From Synechococcales cyanobacterium PMM_0085 (GTDB lineage: Bacteria; Cyanobacteriota; Cyanobacteriia; Elainellales; Elainellaceae): a DNA stretch of 5,543 bases. A program made the position numbers and the translations under genes. Shown piece after piece: positions 4,201 to 5,543 of the stretch (position 1 is the stretch's first letter; every line of letters begins with the position of its first letter). The stretch is taken from positions 1-5,543 of the forward strand of contig CASBQJ010000487.1 in assembly GCA_949127705.1 (NCBI GenBank). Reading direction: 5' to 3'. Below the pieces are notes generated by a model. That model saw nothing but the letters and a program-made list of their open reading frames with translations. It was not told where the DNA came from and did not search any database.

Positions 4201-5543
4201 ATGAATTCGGCAAATGAGGTGTTGGTGGTGGGCGGCGGTATCGTCGGCTTGGCGATCGCCCTCGAATTAAAGCTACGCGGCGCACAGGTCACGGTCTTGA
4301 GCCGAGATTTTCAGCAAGCCGCTGCCCACGCCGCCGCTGGCATGCTGGCTCCCCATGCCGAAGATCTGGCGGGCGATATGCTTCAGCTTTGCCTTCGCAG
4401 TCGTGCCCTCTATGCCGATTGGACTCGCAAGCTAGAAGATATCAGCGGTATGGCTACGGGATATTGGGCCTGCGGTATTTTGGCTCCCCAATATGCCAAC
4501 CAGTATGCCAGCCAGTATACCCAGGAGCATAAAAACGCTGATGCAGACGCCACACCTCTGCGGTCGCAGTCCTCTTCCCCCTGGCTGAGCCAATCCGCAA
4601 TTCATTTGGCACAACCAGGACTTAGCGCTGACGTCATCGGCGGCTGGTGGTACCCCGAAGATGGCCAGGTGGATAATCGGGCGTTGGCTAAGGCGCTGCG
4701 GGCAGCGGCTGAGACGCTAGGGGTTGATATTCGTGAAGGGGTTACGGTTACCGGGTTTGAGCAACAGGGCGAGCTGGTAACGGCGGTTCAAACGACAGCC
4801 GGAGAATGGCGATCGCCCCACTATGTGCTGGCCACCGGGGCGTGGTCGCGATCGCTGTTGCCCGTTCCGGTGCATCCCCGTAAAGGGCAAATGCTATCGC
4901 TGTCGTTGCCCCCCAACGCTACCCCAGGTTCTGCCTCAGACTGGCCGCTGCAACAGGTGCTCTACGGGCAAGACGTTTACATCGTCCCCCGGCACGATCA
5001 CCGCATCGTCATCGGTGCCACCAATGAGGCGGTCGGGTTTACTCCCCACAACACTCCAGCGGCGATCGCCCAGCTGTTAACCGCCGCGATTCGGCTATAT
5101 CCGGCGCTGCAAGATCTGCCGCTCACAGAATTTTGGTGGGGCTTTCGGCCGGCGACCCCCGACGAGTTGCCAATTTTGGGGCGCAGCCTGTGTCGTAACT
5201 TGACCCTGGCCACCGGACATTATCGCAACGGTATTTTACTTGCCCCCATTACAGCCAAGCTGATTGCCGACTGGGTTTGGCAGCAGCAGTCCGATCCATT
5301 GCTAGATGCCTTTGCCTGGGAGCGGTTTTATTTGCCAGATTCCCCTTCTACCTCTAGGTTTAGCCCTCCTGCCTCAGCTGTGATTTCCCCCAACGCTACA
5401 CCTGCCAACTCACCCACCTCATCCCCTTCTACCTCCCCAATGCTCCAATACTCCACTCCCGCGCCAACACTCACCCTGCCGTCGCCCACCGCCGATACGC
5501 CATTGATTATTGCCAATCGGCCCTTTCATTCACGACTGATGAC
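4201..5543 (+). CDS. thiO/thiG: Glycine oxidase ThiO fused to thiazole synthase ThiG (3' end outside window)
   Basis: ThiO oxidises glycine to iminoacetate, which ThiG uses with sulfur from ThiS-thiocarboxylate and deoxyxylulose phosphate to build the thiazole of thiamine; both act in the cytosol. The frame is open for 447 codons to the window edge. Seen: the FAD dinucleotide-binding GGGIVG (11-16), AAAGMLAPHAE (44-54), GGWWYPEDGQVDN (147-159), ATGAWS (211-216), KGQML (228-232), YIVPR (260-264), FRPATPDELPILG (315-327) and GHYRNGILLAP (339-349). Y260, R316 and R342 fall where B. subtilis glycine oxidase has Tyr246, Arg302 and Arg329; its His244 is Asp here. A repeat-bearing loop at 97-127 looks longer than usual. 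After residue 380 comes a Pro/Ser/Thr-rich linker of about 50 residues, then LIIANRPFHSRLM, the first strand of ThiG. An in-frame TGA at 4177-4179 leaves ATG 4201 as the start; its ribosome binding site is weak. Confidence 0.93.
   Translation, partial: MNSANEVLVVGGGIVGLAIALELKLRGAQVTVLSRDFQQAAAHAAAGMLAPHAEDLAGDMLQLCLRSRALYADWTRKLEDISGMATGYWACGILAPQYANQYASQYTQEHKNADADATPLRSQSSSPWLSQSAIHLAQPGLSADVIGGWWYPEDGQVDNRALAKALRAAAETLGVDIREGVTVTGFEQQGELVTAVQTTAGEWRSPHYVLATGAWSRSLLPVPVHPRKGQMLSLSLPPNATPGSASDWPLQQVLYGQDVYIVPRHDHRIVIGATNEAVGFTPHNTPAAIAQLLTAAIRLYPALQDLPLTEFWWGFRPATPDELPILGRSLCRNLTLATGHYRNGILLAPITAKLIADWVWQQQSDPLLDAFAWERFYLPDSPSTSRFSPPASAVISPNATPANSPTSSPSTSPMLQYSTPAPTLTLPSPTADTPLIIANRPFHSRLM
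4492..4524 (+). repeat. 12-bp tandem repeat inside the thiO insertion loop
   Basis: TATGCCAACCAG (4492-4503), TATGCCAGCCAG (4504-4515) and a shortened TATACCCAG (4516-4524) are in frame and encode YANQ-YASQ-YTQ. They sit in a surface loop of glycine oxidase that varies in length, so in-frame slippage is a plausible origin. Confidence 0.65.

Larger units (their letters stand above)
47..5069. repeat. HIP1 octamers (GCGATCGC), 15 copies
   Basis: Exact copies start at 47, 243, 478, 1017, 1291, 1343, 1723, 2055, 2320, 2364, 2777, 4252, 4809, 4848 and 5062. HIP1 is the highly iterated palindrome typical of many cyanobacterial genomes. The copies lie mostly in coding sequence. None occurs between 2785 and 4251. 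Confidence 0.9.

Overview
The window looks like cyanobacterial chromosome. Fifteen copies of the octamer GCGATCGC (HIP1) occur in 5.5 kb. The two most recognisable genes are also of cyanobacterial type: a long WD40-repeat protein of the NB-ARC/WD40 kind, and a ThiO-ThiG fusion. Every gene I can support lies on the + strand. The lineage (perhaps a Leptolyngbya/Nodosilinea-like filamentous form) is a guess.

Layout. Positions 1-2135 hold the 3' part of a STAND-type regulator gene. Pentapeptide repeats and 14 WD40 blades (two seven-bladed propellers) are intact from an ATG at 99. The family-conserved coding sequence just upstream (42-98) is separated from its own 5' part by an in-frame amber codon at 39-41. 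Positions 2184-2585 encode a stand-alone domain like the C-terminal domain of allophanate hydrolase, followed by a hairpin. Positions 2586-2972 appear non-coding.

Positions 2973-4074 carry two tandem genes for small proteins that look paralogous. Each has an N-terminal hairpin of two membrane helices, a long low-complexity disordered arm (Tyr/Pro/Gly/Asn/Ser in the first, Gly/Thr/Ser/Ala in the second), and the same C-terminal motif GVxALW directly before the stop. I cannot assign a known family to them. They sit in the only long stretch of the window without HIP1 sites (2785-4251). This pair is the most promising undescribed element here.

Positions 4092-4150 contain a perfect 13-bp inverted repeat and then a 7-bp palindrome. 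From 4201 to the window edge runs thiO (glycine oxidase, thiazole branch of thiamine synthesis). It is joined by a Pro/Ser/Thr-rich linker to the first residues of ThiG, so the real gene continues beyond the window.

The genes do not form one obvious pathway. The WD40 gene and the allophanate-hydrolase-like gene are 48 bp apart and could be co-transcribed. The two GVxALW genes probably act together. thiO-thiG is a separate housekeeping unit.
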